Source of the DNA: a bacterium | GTDB taxonomy: Bacteria > Chloroflexota > Dormibacteria > UBA8260 > Bog-877 | Length of the DNA stretch: 6,386 nucleotides | Assembly: GCA_021817025.1 (NCBI GenBank) | Contig: JAKAWF010000202.1 | Coordinates: forward strand, 1 to 6,386 | Direction: 5' to 3' | Part shown: piece by piece, positions 1-6,187 of the stretch | Layout of the letters: every line of letters begins with the position of its first letter | Position numbering within the stretch: the stretch's first letter is position 1 | Program-made: the position numbers and the translations under genes | The notes under the pieces: generated by a model | What the model was told of the DNA's origin: nothing | Databases searched by the model: none | The model's input: only the letters and a program-made list of their open reading frames with translations

Positions 1-312
1 AACGCTACTTGGCTTACCCTCAATTTCGACCAATCTGCCCACCGCCTCAATAAGTTGGCGCTCCACAACCACCCCTTCGCAGGGACGAAGGAAGCTGACT
101 GCCGGACTGGCGGCGACTGGCCACGATTGACGCACCGAGTTGGACTATGGTCTGGAGGCAAGCCAGACCACCTTGGGCCCGTCCCAAAGAAGAACGTCCA
201 CACTGCAAACCGAGTCGCCGATCGCTGTCACTCCCAAGTCCTCCCCGTAGCGACGCCACCACCCACAGCAGTGGGGCCGGAGCGGCCGGTCCGCCCCAAC
301 CCCACCGCCTGA
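1..312 (+). other. Open reading frame entering from the left edge, unrecognised
   Basis: The frame that begins at base 1 has no stop until the TGA at 310-312, giving 103 open codons that continue out of the window. The only in-window start that is easy to propose is a TTG at 55, and it has no Shine-Dalgarno site. The translation matches no family I know. It includes a stretch reading GLWSGGKPDHLGPVPKK and ends in a proline-rich tail. Its third codon positions are moderately GC-rich, which neither proves nor excludes coding. A second frame on the opposite strand (262-47) is also open, as happens easily in GC-rich DNA. If real, this is the 3' end of a gene convergent with livK. If not, 1-326 is simply non-coding DNA downstream of the operon. 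I see no tRNA or CRISPR in it. Confidence 0.15.
272..298 (-). terminator. GC-rich hairpin 28 bp past the livK stop, possible terminator
   Basis: Bases 272-276 (TGGGG) pair with 294-298 (CCCCA), and 278-281 (CGGA) pair with 290-293 (TCCG). This leaves a one-base bulge at 277 and an eight-base loop. The 9-bp stem is almost all G-C and sits directly downstream of the last gene of the operon. No T-run follows it on the minus strand, so it is not a canonical Rho-independent terminator. Such U-less hairpins are commonly proposed in high-GC bacteria. The position fits termination or 3'-end protection of the operon mRNA. The function is inferred. Confidence 0.35.
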
Positions 313-326
313 CACCCGTCAGCTCA

Positions 327-1577
327 TCAGTAATACGAATTCAAGTCCGAAGTGCTGATCGAGTAGATCGTGTGAAGCTTGCCGGCGGAATCGAACTGCA
401 CCACCTGAAGCGGGGTGAACACGTTGTGGAATTGGTTGAAGTCCTCGTTGCCACTGGCGCCCTGATAGTTGATCTTCTTTCCTGCCTTCAGCAGTTTCAC
501 ACAGCTTGGATACGTATAGCACGCGGTTCCCGGGGGGTTGGAGATCTTGGTGATATATGATCTCCAGACAACTGGGTTACTCGTACCGGCCGCCGTCATC
601 GCGAGCGCCGCTATCACAACTGCGTCATACATCGCCGGCGATGCGGGCAGTGGCGTGCGCGTATGCCAAACCGCCTGGTATGCGTTCAGGAACGCGGAAT
701 CGGCGGCCCCGTAGGGGGTGGTTCCTGCCATTCCCGTGAGATAGTGCCTAGCGAAGCTCAAGCCCATGGCTTGTGCCATCGACAGGCTGGCCCCGGTGTC
801 CCCAGTTATGAAGCGCACGTTCATATGGCCCAGCTGCTTGACGTTGGCGAACAGCGTGCTCGCCGTCTGCGGGTCCGCGTGGAAGAAGATGCACTGAGGA
901 TTGCCTTGAAAGGCAACCTGGACCTCGCTCAGATAGGAGGTTTGATGGGCGGTGATTTGCTGGTTGCTAAGCACAGTTCCGCCATGGCCCTTGAAAGCGG
1001 CCAGGAGCGGTGGCACCTCGGCCTGCGCATTCGCGTCGTTGGTGTAGATCAGGCTGGCTCTAGAGCACCCCGTGTGCAGAGCGTAGTACGCCTCCCCGGT
1101 CAATAGCACGGAGTCCGATGGGAACACACGGTAGACATACGGGAATCTCATGTGGTCAAGGAAGGTTGCGCCACCCTCCATAAGGTCCACCACATGGTCC
1201 GTCTGAAAGCTCTTGTCAACGCCCTCGATCGATAGCGAGCTCGGACCGAACACCACGACTGGGCTGTGCACCAGCAGAGTCTGCAGCGCGGTGACCGCGT
1301 CAACCGGGTCGCCGGCGGTGTCTTCAAGGGTCGCCGAGAACTTGTGACCGTCGACGCCGCCACTCGCGTTGACCGCTTCTATTCCGGCCCTGATCCCATG
1401 CAGGAACCACTGACCCACAAACGACTCGGCCCCCGTCATCGGCAGCAGCTCGCCGACGCTTATCGGCCCCTTGGGAAAAGTATGGCTGGTGTTGGTAGTG
1501 GTACCGCCACATCCCGCCACCAGGATCGCGAGCAGTCCTATGCCCGCGAAAACCGCCCGATTGATCCCCGATCTCAA
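327..1577 (-). CDS. livK: Branched-chain amino acid type ABC transporter substrate-binding lipoprotein
   Basis: This 416-residue protein is a periplasmic-binding-fold type I receptor (Peripla_BP_6/LivK class). It should capture a small ligand outside the membrane and deliver it to LivHM. Residues 1-23 form a lipoprotein signal: basic N-terminus, hydrophobic core, and lipobox LVAGC with C23 as the predicted lipid anchor. A Thr/Ser linker follows. Family landmarks are VGELLPMTG (41-49), the NASGGVDGHK turn (70-79), FGPSS (110-114), YRVFPSD (149-155) and the C-terminal NYQGASGNEDF block (from 370). Cysteines 353 and 359 just before that block could form a small disulfide loop. The start is TTG, chosen because GGAGGT lies six bases upstream and the signal peptide begins exactly there. 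The gene is last in the operon, 99 bp after livF. The ligand cannot be read from the sequence: the symbol denotes family, and amides, urea or aromatic acids are alternatives. Confidence 0.93.
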   Translation of the reverse strand: MRSGINRAVFAGIGLLAILVAGCGGTTTNTSHTFPKGPISVGELLPMTGAESFVGQWFLHGIRAGIEAVNASGGVDGHKFSATLEDTAGDPVDAVTALQTLLVHSPVVVFGPSSLSIEGVDKSFQTDHVVDLMEGGATFLDHMRFPYVYRVFPSDSVLLTGEAYYALHTGCSRASLIYTNDANAQAEVPPLLAAFKGHGGTVLSNQQITAHQTSYLSEVQVAFQGNPQCIFFHADPQTASTLFANVKQLGHMNVRFITGDTGASLSMAQAMGLSFARHYLTGMAGTTPYGAADSAFLNAYQAVWHTRTPLPASPAMYDAVVIAALAMTAAGTSNPVVWRSYITKISNPPGTACYTYPSCVKLLKAGKKINYQGASGNEDFNQFHNVFTPLQVVQFDSAGKLHTIYSISTSDLNSYY

Positions 1578-1583
1578 TGCCGT

Positions 1584-1589
1584 ACCTCC
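1584..1589 (-). promoter_or_regulatory. Strong ribosome binding site fixing the TTG start of livK
   Basis: On the minus strand these bases read GGAGGT, a perfect anti-16S match, six bases before the TTG at 1577-1575. It supports the rare start codon. It also suggests that livK is translated independently of livF, whose stop is 99 bp upstream. No convincing promoter was found in that 99-bp gap. The strong site may help make more binding protein than membrane components, which is an inference. Confidence 0.8.
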
Positions 1590-1676
1590 ATTCTCTACTT
1601 GCGGAAATGCGTTGCCGCGGCTACCGGATCATGTCAGGCCCAGCTCGGCCACCATAGGCCCACCTCCCATGCCCAT

Positions 1677-2411
1677 TTACGGTCTCTCCGACGCAACCGG
1701 ACTGGCCCCCCCACCGCCCAGGAAGATGGAACTTAGATCCTGCTTAGCAACCTCCGCAGCTGCTCCATCGAGGCGGTTGCGGCCTGCCACTAGCACATAG
1801 GTCCAATCCGAGTGGCTCACTGCCAGATCCACGTTCTGCTCGACCACTACCACTGCGGTGCCGGACTCCGCAATGCGCCGCACCTGCTTCCACACCACCG
1901 TGGTATAGGCGGGTGAAAGGCCGGCAGTAGGCTCATCCAGCAAGACCACCTGGGGGTTTAGCATTAGCGCCCGTGCCATGCCAAGCATGTTGCGTTGGCC
2001 GCCGCTGAGCACTCCCGCTTTGCCTCTGCGAGCGGCCCTGAGATCCGGGAAGATATCCAGAACCTCTTCGATCCGCTCCCGCATGCCAACCCGGCGTGTA
2101 TAGGCACCCATCTCAAGGTTCTCGACGATGCTCATTGAAGGGAAAACGTTGTTCACTTGGGGCACATACGCCATCCCGGTGACCGCAATGCGGTGAGGCG
2201 GTAGCTGACTTACGTCGCGCCCGTTCACCTCCACCCGCCCCTCCAGCTTGCGCAACAGCCCGAACACGCTTTTCAGGAAGGTGGACTTGCCCGCCCCATT
2301 GGGGCCAACGATGCTTACAACCTGTCCGGCTTTGGCCCTAACCGACACCCCTTGGACTATCGGTACCTTGCCGTAGCCGGCGGTGACCCGCTCAGCCCGC
2401 AGCACGCTCAT
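1677..2411 (-). CDS. livF: Branched-chain amino acid type ABC transporter ATP-binding protein LivF
   Basis: This 244-residue cytoplasmic ATPase is one of the two nucleotide-binding subunits that drive the importer. Visible motifs are Walker A GPNGAGKST (36-44), Q-loop Q85 in YVPQ, signature LSGGQ (135-139), Walker B VVLLDEP (155-161) and the D-loop AGLS (163-166). The switch region reads VVVVEQN, with Gln in place of the usual switch His; this is normal for LivF and separates it from LivG. The frame stays open 28 codons upstream to an ATG at 2495. I chose the ATG at 2411 because GGGAGGG lies four bases before it and the protein then begins with the usual short LivF N-terminus. The start lies inside the end of livG (20-bp overlap), pointing to translational coupling. 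The C-terminus is a short Gly/Ala/Ser-rich tail. Confidence 0.95.
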   Translation of the reverse strand: MSVLRAERVTAGYGKVPIVQGVSVRAKAGQVVSIVGPNGAGKSTFLKSVFGLLRKLEGRVEVNGRDVSQLPPHRIAVTGMAYVPQVNNVFPSMSIVENLEMGAYTRRVGMRERIEEVLDIFPDLRAARRGKAGVLSGGQRNMLGMARALMLNPQVVLLDEPTAGLSPAYTTVVWKQVRRIAESGTAVVVVEQNVDLAVSHSDWTYVLVAGRNRLDGAAAEVAKQDLSSIFLGGGGASPVASERP

Positions 2412-3186
2412 CGAGCCCTCCCCCGAGATAGGCGCGTACCACGTCCGGGTTCTGGCGCAGCTCGGACATCTGCCCCTCAGCGAGCGTTCGGCCAAAGGCC
2501 ATCACGACTACTCGGTCGCAGATCCTTTCCACCACGTCGAGGTTGTGCTCCACCAGCAAGAATGTGATCCCGTGATCGTCACGAAGGCGCCGAATGTGCC
2601 CGTCCAACCTGGCGATCAGAGCCGGGTTGATGCCAGCCATCGGCTCGTCCAAAAGCATGAATTTAGGCTCTGCCATCACCGCCCGGGCCAACTCGAGAAG
2701 CCGCTTCTCGCCACCGCTGAGGTTGCCCGCGTACTCATCCCGGAGAGCCAGCAGCCCGAACGTCTCGAGGACTTCAAAGGCACGGTCGGCAAGCTCGCGG
2801 TCCTGGGCCCGTCCGACCGACGGCCTGAAGAGTGCGTTCAAGAGGTTCTCGCCTCTCTGGTTTGGAGGTGGCACGAGCAAGTTCTCCATCACCGTCAGCC
2901 CAGCAAACTCCCGGGACACCTGGTAGGTGCGCAGCAACCCTAGCCGAGCAACCTTGAATGCCGACATCCGGCTGATGTCGCGACCGTCGAAGTGGATCGA
3001 CCCGCGCTGGGTGCGCATCGCTCCCCCGATGATCCCCACCACGGTGCTCTTGCCGGCGCCGTTGGGACCGATGAGTGCACTGATGGAGCCAGCGGCGATC
3101 TCGAAGCTACAATCGTCGACGGCCCGGAAACCGCCGAAGGAGTGGCTCAAGTGGTCGAACTTACGGCTGGCTTCAGCCACGGGCAC
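2392..3186 (-). CDS. livG: Branched-chain amino acid type ABC transporter ATP-binding protein LivG
   Basis: This is the second ATPase of the importer, 264 residues, expected to pair with LivF under the LivHM channel. Motifs are Walker A GPNGAGKST (40-48), Q-loop Q89 in RTYQ, signature LSGGE (156-160), Walker B FMLLDEP (176-182), followed by MAGINP, and switch His214 in LLVEHN. LSGGE, MAGINP and VEHN are the usual LivG versions of these motifs. The segment from about 105 to 130 (PPPNQRGENLL onward) is the variable loop between Q-loop and helical domain. The start is GTG at 3186-3184, with AGGGAG six bases upstream. It overlaps the end of livM by 14 bp, and its own end overlaps livF by 20 bp. 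All catalytic residues are intact, so the subunit should be active. Confidence 0.95.
   Translation of the reverse strand: MPVAEASRKFDHLSHSFGGFRAVDDCSFEIAAGSISALIGPNGAGKSTVVGIIGGAMRTQRGSIHFDGRDISRMSAFKVARLGLLRTYQVSREFAGLTVMENLLVPPPNQRGENLLNALFRPSVGRAQDRELADRAFEVLETFGLLALRDEYAGNLSGGEKRLLELARAVMAEPKFMLLDEPMAGINPALIARLDGHIRRLRDDHGITFLLVEHNLDVVERICDRVVVMAFGRTLAEGQMSELRQNPDVVRAYLGGGLDERAAG
2416..2422 (-). promoter_or_regulatory. Ribosome binding site that decides the livF start
   Basis: The minus strand reads GGGAGGG here, four bases before the ATG at 2411-2409 and inside the 3' end of livG. No comparable site precedes the in-frame ATG at 2495, so this site argues for the shorter 244-residue LivF. 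Confidence 0.75.
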
Positions 3187-4180
3187 GCTCGGCTCCCTGA
3201 ATGGGCGGCGTCCCTGGCCGCAGGGGCAACTGTAAGAAACGGCGTCGTGTCTCCGGGATGATGCCCTGAGGCCGCACCCAGAGGACCAGGATCAACGACG
3301 CACCAATCAGCATGTTGCGCAGTGTCGGGACGAGGGTCGGGTCCACCGAGACCGGGGGAATGTAACGGGTGGCTTCATTGATCAAAACCGCCACGACAAA
3401 GGACCCAACGATCGCGCCCCAGTTGTTGCCGCGGCCGCCCACGATCAGCGCGGCCCAGACGACAAAGGTCTCTCCTGACGTCCATCCGGCGGGGCTGAAG
3501 GCCCCAATGAATCCCATCAACAGAGCACCTCCTGCCCCTGCCAGAAGGGCTCCCATCGCCATGGCCGTCAGCCGGACTCGGACCGTGTCTTTGCCGAAGG
3601 TCTCGGCCGCGTCTTGGTCCTCACGAATGGCCCGCATGGTGCGTCCCAGCGGAGAGTTCAAAATCCGCTGAGCGATGAACCAGCAAATCACCATCACCAC
3701 GCCACAGACCACTACCCACAGGTAGGTGAATTGGTTCGAGTTCAGTCCCAGGGCCTGAGCGAACGGCGGGGAGAGTCCGGCCAGGCCGTCGAACCCGTCA
3801 AAGAGCGGGGTAAAGTTGCTGACCAGGCCGTACAGCACCGTCCCGGTCGCCAGAGTGACGATAGCCATGTAGTCACTCCGGAGTCGGTTGATGGCGATCA
3901 AGCCAATGAGAATCCCAAGCACCCCGGCAGCCAGGGCACCAGCTACGAGCGCAACTGGAAAGGGCAGGTTCAGCCCCAAAATCCATTCGAACCCATTCTG
4001 CTGCGAGCCGGGTCCAAGCGCAAACACGCCTGCGAAGTAAGCGCCGCAGGCAACGAACGTAATAAAGGTGAAGTCCAAGACCCCGGCGTAGCCAAATTGG
4101 ATGTTGAGACCCCATGTCAGGATGTTGTAGACGAAGAAGAAGACGACGAGCGTCGCCAAATAAGGCAGAATCAGATCCAC
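3173..4180 (-). CDS. livM: Branched-chain amino acid type ABC transporter permease LivM
   Basis: This 335-residue inner-membrane protein forms the transport channel together with LivH. It is strongly hydrophobic, with roughly nine membrane segments. Family landmarks are the GLNIQFGYAGVLDF segment (24-37), LRSDYMAIVTLAT (100-112), the cytoplasmic coupling loop GRTMRAIREDQDAAETFGKD (179-198) that contacts the ATPases, the VGGRGNNWGAIVGS turn (247-260) and WVRPQGI near the C-terminus (301-307). A short basic and proline-containing cytoplasmic tail follows. The start is GTG at 4180-4178 behind GGGAGGG. It begins one base after the livH stop. The ATG formed by the TGATG at that junction is in another frame and ends after three codons, so it is not the start. 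The last 14 bp overlap livG. Confidence 0.94.
   Translation of the reverse strand: MDLILPYLATLVVFFFVYNILTWGLNIQFGYAGVLDFTFITFVACGAYFAGVFALGPGSQQNGFEWILGLNLPFPVALVAGALAAGVLGILIGLIAINRLRSDYMAIVTLATGTVLYGLVSNFTPLFDGFDGLAGLSPPFAQALGLNSNQFTYLWVVVCGVVMVICWFIAQRILNSPLGRTMRAIREDQDAAETFGKDTVRVRLTAMAMGALLAGAGGALLMGFIGAFSPAGWTSGETFVVWAALIVGGRGNNWGAIVGSFVVAVLINEATRYIPPVSVDPTLVPTLRNMLIGASLILVLWVRPQGIIPETRRRFLQLPLRPGTPPIQGAERARG
3193..3198 (-). promoter_or_regulatory. Ribosome binding site of livG (GTG start)
   Basis: The minus strand reads AGGGAG, six bases before the GTG at 3186-3184 and within the livM coding end. It supports the non-ATG start and coupled translation. Confidence 0.65.
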
Positions 4181-4181
4181 A

Positions 4182-5057
4182 TCAAGCCCTCCCGCGCGAT
4201 GCGATCAAACCCTGTGGGCGCAGCAGCAGGACCACGATGAGAGCGACGAAGGCGATGTCGTCCTTGTACGCTGCGCTGACGAGAACCGCAGATACTTCGG
4301 TGATGATGCCCAGGATGACTGCCCCCAGCATCGCCCCATATGGCTTTCCGATCCCGCCCAGGATCACGGCTGCGAAGATTACAAACAGGAAGTTCGAGCC
4401 GCTCGCCGGACCGAAGCTCACGGTGGTGACGGTGAGAGCGACCCCAGCCAATCCCGCTAAGCAACCAGTCACGAACCAAGTCACAGTGGTGATTTGGTCA
4501 GTGTTGATCCCACTGACCTGCGCCAAGTCCTTGTTATCTGACATGGCGCGCATCGCCTTGCCCAGAACCGTACGGGTGAGCATCAAGTGGATCCCCAGCA
4601 TGGCCGCCACGGCGATACCCATGATGATGATCTGGTTTGGGGTCAGGGAGAATGGTCCCAGGATCAGCGGGTTGCCCACCGCGAGGTTATAGGTCTGGAA
4701 GGCAGGGCCCCAAATGGCCTCGATGACATTGCTGAGGATCAGCGATAGCCCAAAGGTGACGATCAAGAGATAGAAGAGTGGCGCCTGACGGGAGACGAAG
4801 TGCTGCATTACTACACGGGCAATCACCACCGCGACGACCCCCATGAGCAAGCATGCCAGGAGGGCCGCCACTACAAAGTTGAGATGCGCCTTGGTACTCA
4901 AGGTCCAGGTGAAATATGCGCCCAGGAGCAAATACGTGCCATACGCGAAATTTATGTAGTTTGTGACTCCGAACTGAAGGGTCAGACCAACCGCGGCGAC
5001 CGCCAGCACCGATGCAGTCACCAACCCGAATCCGACCGACTGGACGATCAATCCCAT
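4182..5057 (-). CDS. livH: Branched-chain amino acid type ABC transporter permease LivH
   Basis: This 291-residue membrane protein is the partner channel subunit of LivM. It shows about eight hydrophobic segments. The diagnostic LivH stretch GLTLQFGVTNYINFAYGTYLLLGAY is at 24-48. The ATPase-contacting loop GKAMRAMSDNKDLAQVSG is at 166-183, ILGGIGKPYGAMLGA at 232-246 and LLLRPQGL at 277-284. The ATG at 5057 is the only reasonable start: the frame is closed by a TGA 48 bp upstream, with no ATG, GTG or TTG in between. It lacks a clear Shine-Dalgarno site (only GCGAGA about 9-14 bases upstream), unlike the other genes here. It is the first transporter gene, 138 bp after the regulator. Its stop is one base from the livM start. 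Confidence 0.94.
   Translation of the reverse strand: MGLIVQSVGFGLVTASVLAVAAVGLTLQFGVTNYINFAYGTYLLLGAYFTWTLSTKAHLNFVVAALLACLLMGVVAVVIARVVMQHFVSRQAPLFYLLIVTFGLSLILSNVIEAIWGPAFQTYNLAVGNPLILGPFSLTPNQIIIMGIAVAAMLGIHLMLTRTVLGKAMRAMSDNKDLAQVSGINTDQITTVTWFVTGCLAGLAGVALTVTTVSFGPASGSNFLFVIFAAVILGGIGKPYGAMLGAVILGIITEVSAVLVSAAYKDDIAFVALIVVLLLRPQGLIASRGRA
4187..4193 (-). promoter_or_regulatory. Ribosome binding site that decides the livM GTG start
   Basis: The minus strand reads GGGAGGG, six bases before the GTG at 4180-4178. It is the same heptamer used by livF and lies in the last codons of livH. It favours this start over the out-of-frame ATG two bases upstream. Confidence 0.7.
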
Positions 5058-5069
5058 GGGACGAATCTC

Positions 5070-5115
5070 GCAACCCGGCTGGAGCGAGGGCTTGGGCCTT
5101 CGTCATTCGGGTTGC
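5070..5115 (-). repeat. Inverted repeat in the livH leader
   Basis: Bases 5070-5077 (GCAACCCG) and 5108-5115 (CGGGTTGC) are perfect 8-bp reverse complements separated by 30 bp. In the mRNA they could form a stem whose 3' arm ends 12 bases before the livH ATG, next to the only weak ribosome-binding-like bases. The 138-bp gap between gntR and livH is otherwise without a convincing promoter; the best I found (GCGACA, 18 bp, TACAAC) is poor. The stem could modulate livH translation or be a protein site, or it could be chance. Confidence 0.35.
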
Positions 5116-5195
5116 CGACGTGACGGAGTCTCACCGGTTGTACCCCACCCTGAGCCCGCCTGTCGCCATCAAGAGGCGGTCGCTGAGGCACCGGT

Positions 5196-5945
5196 TCATC
5201 GGAGGTCGCCCATGGCCGGACGAAGTGCAACAGCTGGCACCCGCCCCACGGCTGCCGCCCCTCCTTCCGATGCGAGAGCCTTGGTTAGAAACGCACCCTC
5301 ACGCTGAACGTGTGCTCGCATAGCCCGCTCTGCCGCCATGGGGCTGCCCTCGAGAATAGCCTCAGCGACTCGGCGATGCTCCTGCCGCGCAGAGTCTTGG
5401 CGCTCCCGACTCTCGACAGCCGCAGCGAGGCGGTACCTCACGATATGGTCATGCAGCTTTTCAATCAATTCTGCCGCTCGTAGGTTGTCCGCAACCTCGG
5501 TGATGCGGCGGTGGAAACGCTCCCCCAGGGCTATCACCGAGGACGAGGTCTCGGCGAGGCGATCCGCTTCGTCCAAGATCGCCGTTAGCTCGCGCGCGTC
5601 GTGCATGGTGGCCTTCTGGGCCGCTTCGCGAGCAGCCAGGGCTTCCAGCACCATGCGCACTGCATAGAGCTCGCGAACATCTCGGGCATCGACTCCGGCT
5701 ACGACTAGCCCCCCATTGGGGAGCCGCTTCACGAACCCATCCGCCTCCAGCGCCCGGAGGGCCTCACGAACAGGCGTACGGCTGACCGATAGGTGGAGGG
5801 CCAACTCCGGCTCGTGCAGGCGCGTCGACGGCGCCAGGTCATGGTTGACGACCGCATCGCGCAGAAGTCGGTAGACGACCTGTGCAGCCGACTCCCGCCG
5901 TACAAGGGGTCGGGATCTCCACTCGCCCGGCTGTCGGATTGACAT
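5196..5945 (-). CDS. GntR family transcriptional regulator, FCD (FadR) subfamily
   Basis: This 249-residue cytoplasmic repressor or activator probably controls the importer. Residues about 20-85 form the GntR winged helix: VYRLLRDAVVNHDLAPSTRL, then the recognition region SVSRTPVREALRALEADGFV (53-72) and the wing around 74-84. Residues about 88-220 are the all-helical FCD ligand domain. Three of its usual metal-binding residues are visible: H145 in RFHRRI, H190 in QEHRRV and H212 in RAHV. The fourth, an Asp four residues before the first His, is Gly141 here, with Glu142 next to it. The ATG start has a G-run (5950-5955) four bases upstream. The gene precedes livH on the same strand by 138 bp, so it may be co-transcribed. 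FCD ligands are usually organic acids or amino acids; the effector here is unknown. Confidence 0.93.
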   Translation of the reverse strand: MSIRQPGEWRSRPLVRRESAAQVVYRLLRDAVVNHDLAPSTRLHEPELALHLSVSRTPVREALRALEADGFVKRLPNGGLVVAGVDARDVRELYAVRMVLEALAAREAAQKATMHDARELTAILDEADRLAETSSSVIALGERFHRRITEVADNLRAAELIEKLHDHIVRYRLAAAVESRERQDSARQEHRRVAEAILEGSPMAAERAMRAHVQREGAFLTKALASEGGAAAVGRVPAVALRPAMGDLR

Positions 5946-6009
5946 GCATCCCCCCAGTGATCTAGCTCCGCCGGTCAGAACCCCGCTCGCGGTGGGGTCG
6001 TCTTATGGC

Positions 6010-6035
6010 GTGCATGTATACCACAACACATGCAC
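6010..6035. promoter_or_regulatory. Candidate GntR operator: inverted repeat over the gntR promoter
   Basis: GTGCATGT (6010-6017) and ACATGCAC (6028-6035) are perfect 8-bp reverse complements with a 10-bp spacer. The left arm runs into GTATAC (6016-6021), which resembles the GT-x-AC core bound by many FadR/FCD regulators. A 10-bp perfect palindrome CACACGTGTG (6033-6042) overlaps the right arm. The dyad covers the proposed -10 box and most of the spacer of the gntR promoter, so a bound dimer would block transcription. Autoregulation is an inference from position and family. Confidence 0.5.
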
Positions 6036-6044
6036 ACGTGTGAA
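6015..6044 (-). promoter_or_regulatory. Candidate sigma-70 type promoter of gntR
   Basis: Read on the minus strand, TTCACA (6044-6039; one mismatch to TTGACA) is followed after 18 bp by TATACA (6020-6015; 4 of 6 to TATAAT). Transcription would begin near 6008, giving a leader of about 60 bases before the gntR ATG. The segment is more AT-rich than its surroundings. It is the best promoter candidate for the whole minus-strand operon. Confidence 0.45.
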
Positions 6045-6151
6045 GCCCCCACCGTGAGTCATCGAGACTCGCTCCCTGAGGCAACCGGTAACTCGCCAAG
6101 GAATGACACAGAGGGCCGGCGGCCGGAGAGTTGGACTTAGCGGCAATACCG

Positions 6152-6180
6152 TTTACTTAGCCGACAGACTGTGGTATTGT
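6152..6180 (+). promoter_or_regulatory. Weak promoter at the IS end driving the transposase
   Basis: TTTACT (6152-6157) and TATTGT (6175-6180) each match the -35 and -10 consensus at four of six bases, and the spacing is 17 bp. The start point would fall at about 6187-6188, on the transposase ATG itself, so the transcript would be leaderless. The absence of any Shine-Dalgarno site before the ATG agrees with this. Confidence 0.3.
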
Positions 6181-6187
6181 CCTTGCG

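Noticed and set aside
147..560. Plus-strand open frame of 137 codons over the livK 3' end
   Set aside because: It overlaps a well-supported minus-strand gene, resembles no family and reflects the open antisense frames common in GC-rich DNA.
1629..1676. 15-codon ORF starting directly after the livF stop
   Set aside because: It has no clear ribosome site of its own, is very short and Gly/Met-rich, and is most likely chance in the livF-livK gap.
2412..2495. Longer LivF start at 2495
   Set aside because: The extra 28 residues lie fully within livG, look unlike a LivF N-terminus and lack a ribosome site; the ATG at 2411 has GGGAGGG.
2383..2943. Plus-strand open frame of 186 codons opposite livG
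   Set aside because: livG has all ABC ATPase motifs in the minus frame; the antisense translation has no recognisable domain.
3614..4240. Plus-strand open frame of 208 codons opposite livM
   Set aside because: It is a hydrophilic antisense shadow of a clear membrane permease and has no supporting ribosome site or family match.
5980..5998. Hairpin ACCCC/GGGGT in the gntR leader
   Set aside because: The stem is only 5 bp, with a competing CCGC/GCGG pairing; it is too weak to call a riboswitch or attenuator.
6056..6070. GAGTC/GACTC 5-bp hairpin upstream of the gntR promoter
   Set aside because: It is short and without a T-run or a neighbouring gene end, so it is indistinguishable from chance.
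5132..6089. ACCGGT at 5133, 5190 and 6084 around gntR, two within CACCGGTT
   Set aside because: A 6-bp GC-rich palindrome is expected a few times in 6 kb of this composition, and the spacing shows no regularity.
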